Shown: one piece after another, positions 62,475-64,000 of the stretch
Numbering within the stretch: the stretch's first letter is position 1
Layout of the letters: each line of letters opens with the position of its first letter
Source of the DNA: Actinoplanes sichuanensis
GTDB taxonomy: Bacteria; Actinomycetota; Actinomycetes; Mycobacteriales; Micromonosporaceae
Length of the DNA stretch: 64,000 nt
Reading direction: 5' to 3'
Assembly: GCF_033097365.1 (NCBI RefSeq)
Contig: NZ_AP028461.1
Span: forward strand, 10,877,501-10,941,500
Translations under genes and position numbers: made by a program
Notes under the pieces: model-generated
The model's input: only the letters and a program-made list of their open reading frames with translations
Told to the model about the DNA's origin: nothing
The model's database searches: none

Positions 62475-64000
62475 ATGCGGGAGATCACACTCGAGGCGGC
62501 ACGTCTGCTGGAACGCGCGCAGACGGGTGAGGCCGTCGCGGCCCGGTCCCGGGCCGAAGAGGTGCTCCGCGCGGTCACGGGCGATCTCGTCGACGGCCCG
62601 GCCTGCATGCATTTCGTCCGGCTGGTCTCGTTCATCGCCCAGGCCGACCCGGCCGCCGCGGTCGAGGCGGCCGATCTGATGCTCCCGTCTACCGAGCGGG
62701 AGGGCAGCGTCGGCTGGCGGGCCTGCGCCCTGGCCAGCCGGGCCTGGCAGCGTCTGCGGCTCGGTCAGATGGACCCGGCCGAGAACGACGTGGACCGGGT
62801 GCTGCGTGACCTGGTGGCCGCCGAGGCGCTGGCCGCCGAGGAACGGGAGCCGATCGCCGCGGTCAACTCACTGGTGGCGGTCGCGATCGGCTACTGGGAG
62901 CTGCGCCTCTACGAGCTGGCGGCCCCACAGTTCCAGCTGGCGTACGAGATGAGCCGGGCCGACGACGGCCAGAACGGCAACCGGGCCATGTGGCTGCTCA
63001 ACCTGGCCGAGATGCACCTGGGCTGGGCTCTCGAGCTCTACCAGATCTCCCAGGTCGAGGAGGCCGAGGAGCACACCGCCGAGGCCGAGCGGTACGCGAT
63101 GCGCGCCGCCGACGAGGTGTCCGGTGACGACGCCGACGCCTGGCGCGAGAACGCTCTGCTCTACGCCGCCTGCTCACGGGCGGACCGGGACGACCCGGCG
63201 GGCGCCGCCGCCGACATCGAGACCTACCTGGCCCGCCTGGAGGCGCGCGGGTTCATGCCGGCCGCGATGACCATCGGCAAACCGTTCTACGCGGTCGCGC
63301 TGAGCCGCTCCGGCCGCCCGGAGGAGGCGCTGCGGGTGATGGCCGACGCGGTCCGTGATCTGCCGCCGGACGCGGACTGGCTGGCCGTGGCGAGCACCCA
63401 CCGCACCCGCACGGTGCTGATGGCGAACCTCGGTTCGGCCGACGCCGAGGCGGCCCTGGCGTACGGCGACTCGCTGGCCGCCGCACTCTGGCGCCAGCGG
63501 CAGAACACCCTGCACGCCGCCCGCAGCCTGCACGACCTGGAGGCGTTGCGTCTGCAGCACGAGCAGATGGCCCGGGTCGCCGACCTGGACGCGCTCACCG
63601 GCATCGCGAACCGCCGGGCCTTCGACCACGCTCTGGCGGAGGCCCGGACCGCTCCGGACGCGACCCGCCGGCGCAGCGCCGTGCTGCTGATCGACACCGA
63701 CCGGTTCAAACAGATCAACGACACTCGGGGCCACGCGGCCGGCGACGCGGCGCTGCGGGCCATCGCGGCCGCTCTGAGCGCCCAGGCGGGCCCGGAGGAC
63801 CTGGTGGCACGTCTAGGTGGCGACGAGTTCGCGGCGCTGCTCCACGGCTGCGAGGAGGCCGCCGCCACCGATGTCGCCGAGCGCATGGTCGAGGCGGTCC
63901 GGGCGATCCAGGATTGCCCGGCCACCCTGAGCATCGGGATCGCGGTGGCGTCCGACGACGAGTTGCCGGCCGCCCTGGAACGGGCCGACGAGGCCATGTA
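62475..64000 (+). CDS. GGDEF (diguanylate cyclase) protein with helical-repeat N-terminus, cut by window edge
   Basis: Five hundred and eight residues are visible and the frame runs off the right edge. Residues 1-360 are TPR-like helical repeats, a probable protein- or ligand-sensing region. The GGDEF domain starts near 375 (DLDALTGIANRRAFDHALAEA), with the substrate Asp in LLIDTDRFKQINDTRGHAAGD and the active-site sequence GGDEF in ARLGGDEFAAL. It should make cyclic di-GMP. The RxxD inhibitory I-site normally five residues before GGDEF is absent. There is no membrane helix. The ATG follows GGGGAGGGA. The true C-terminus, possibly with further domains, is outside the window. Confidence 0.9.
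   Translation, partial: MREITLEAARLLERAQTGEAVAARSRAEEVLRAVTGDLVDGPACMHFVRLVSFIAQADPAAAVEAADLMLPSTEREGSVGWRACALASRAWQRLRLGQMDPAENDVDRVLRDLVAAEALAAEEREPIAAVNSLVAVAIGYWELRLYELAAPQFQLAYEMSRADDGQNGNRAMWLLNLAEMHLGWALELYQISQVEEAEEHTAEAERYAMRAADEVSGDDADAWRENALLYAACSRADRDDPAGAAADIETYLARLEARGFMPAAMTIGKPFYAVALSRSGRPEEALRVMADAVRDLPPDADWLAVASTHRTRTVLMANLGSADAEAALAYGDSLAAALWRQRQNTLHAARSLHDLEALRLQHEQMARVADLDALTGIANRRAFDHALAEARTAPDATRRRSAVLLIDTDRFKQINDTRGHAAGDAALRAIAAALSAQAGPEDLVARLGGDEFAALLHGCEEAAATDVAERMVEAVRAIQDCPATLSIGIAVASDDELPAALERADEAM

Overview
The window is high-GC DNA from a filamentous, zoospore-type actinobacterium, most likely Actinoplanes or a close relative in the Micromonosporaceae. This is inferred from the gene order, the GC-rich coding, the many GTG and TTG starts, the ATGA/GTGA coupling of neighbouring genes and the presence of a chemotaxis cluster. 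From recA rightwards the order is the old actinobacterial core block: DUF3046-recA-recX, gluABCD, miaB, miaA-dapF, hflX, lexA, nrdR, ideR and a sigB-type sigma factor. Mycobacterium tuberculosis has the same genes between roughly Rv2710 and Rv2738c.

Left edge (1-4500): three translationally coupled genes, two tyrosine recombinases and a small helix-turn-helix/coiled-coil protein, resemble the tnpA-tnpB-tnpC set of Tn554-type transposons. They end about 50 bp before a 5'-truncated uracil-DNA glycosylase gene of the UdgX type. The element therefore appears to sit inside udgX, and a short palindrome marks the junction.

4500-10900: DUF3046, recA with an SOS box, recX, a 1.8 kb non-coding stretch with an orphan promoter and degenerate repeats, rny (RNase Y) and a small secreted protein. 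10900-14350: a glutamate-type ABC importer on the minus strand. 14400-25430: a small unknown protein, miaB, a LysR regulator divergent from a threonine dehydratase-like enzyme, a DUF349 protein, miaA-dapF-glycerophosphodiesterase, an ACT-domain malic enzyme and hflX. 25500-28980: a membrane-anchored propeller-like protein with a Pro/Gln/Gly tail, then 1.6 kb without a gene that contains a 14-bp tandem array of small palindromes.

28980-34040: lexA, four SOS-box-like sites, a divergent 45-residue membrane protein, then nrdR and the B12-dependent ribonucleotide reductase nrdJ. 34100-44700: a GDSL hydrolase, a nucleotidyltransferase-like protein, an alpha/beta hydrolase with an HTH partner, a lipoprotein, the iron regulator ideR, an acetylation pair (AcuC deacetylase next to a GNAT/acyl-CoA-synthetase-like fusion), a sigma factor and Spo0M. 

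44700-56750: dtd, then a compact chemotaxis-type operon with no membrane receptor. It encodes a soluble double-headed MCP, a protein with three CheW domains, CheB, a HEAT-repeat protein, CheR, two CheY-like receivers, CheA, a STAS-like protein, a second small soluble MCP, an unknown protein and a GAF protein. 56745-64000: an HhH-GPD protein, DUF3099, pseudouridine catabolism (psuK-psuG), DUF3039, a TRIC-type channel, a superfamily 2 helicase and a GGDEF protein cut by the right edge.

No tRNA, rRNA or CRISPR array was recognised. All functional calls come from reading motifs; no database search was run.
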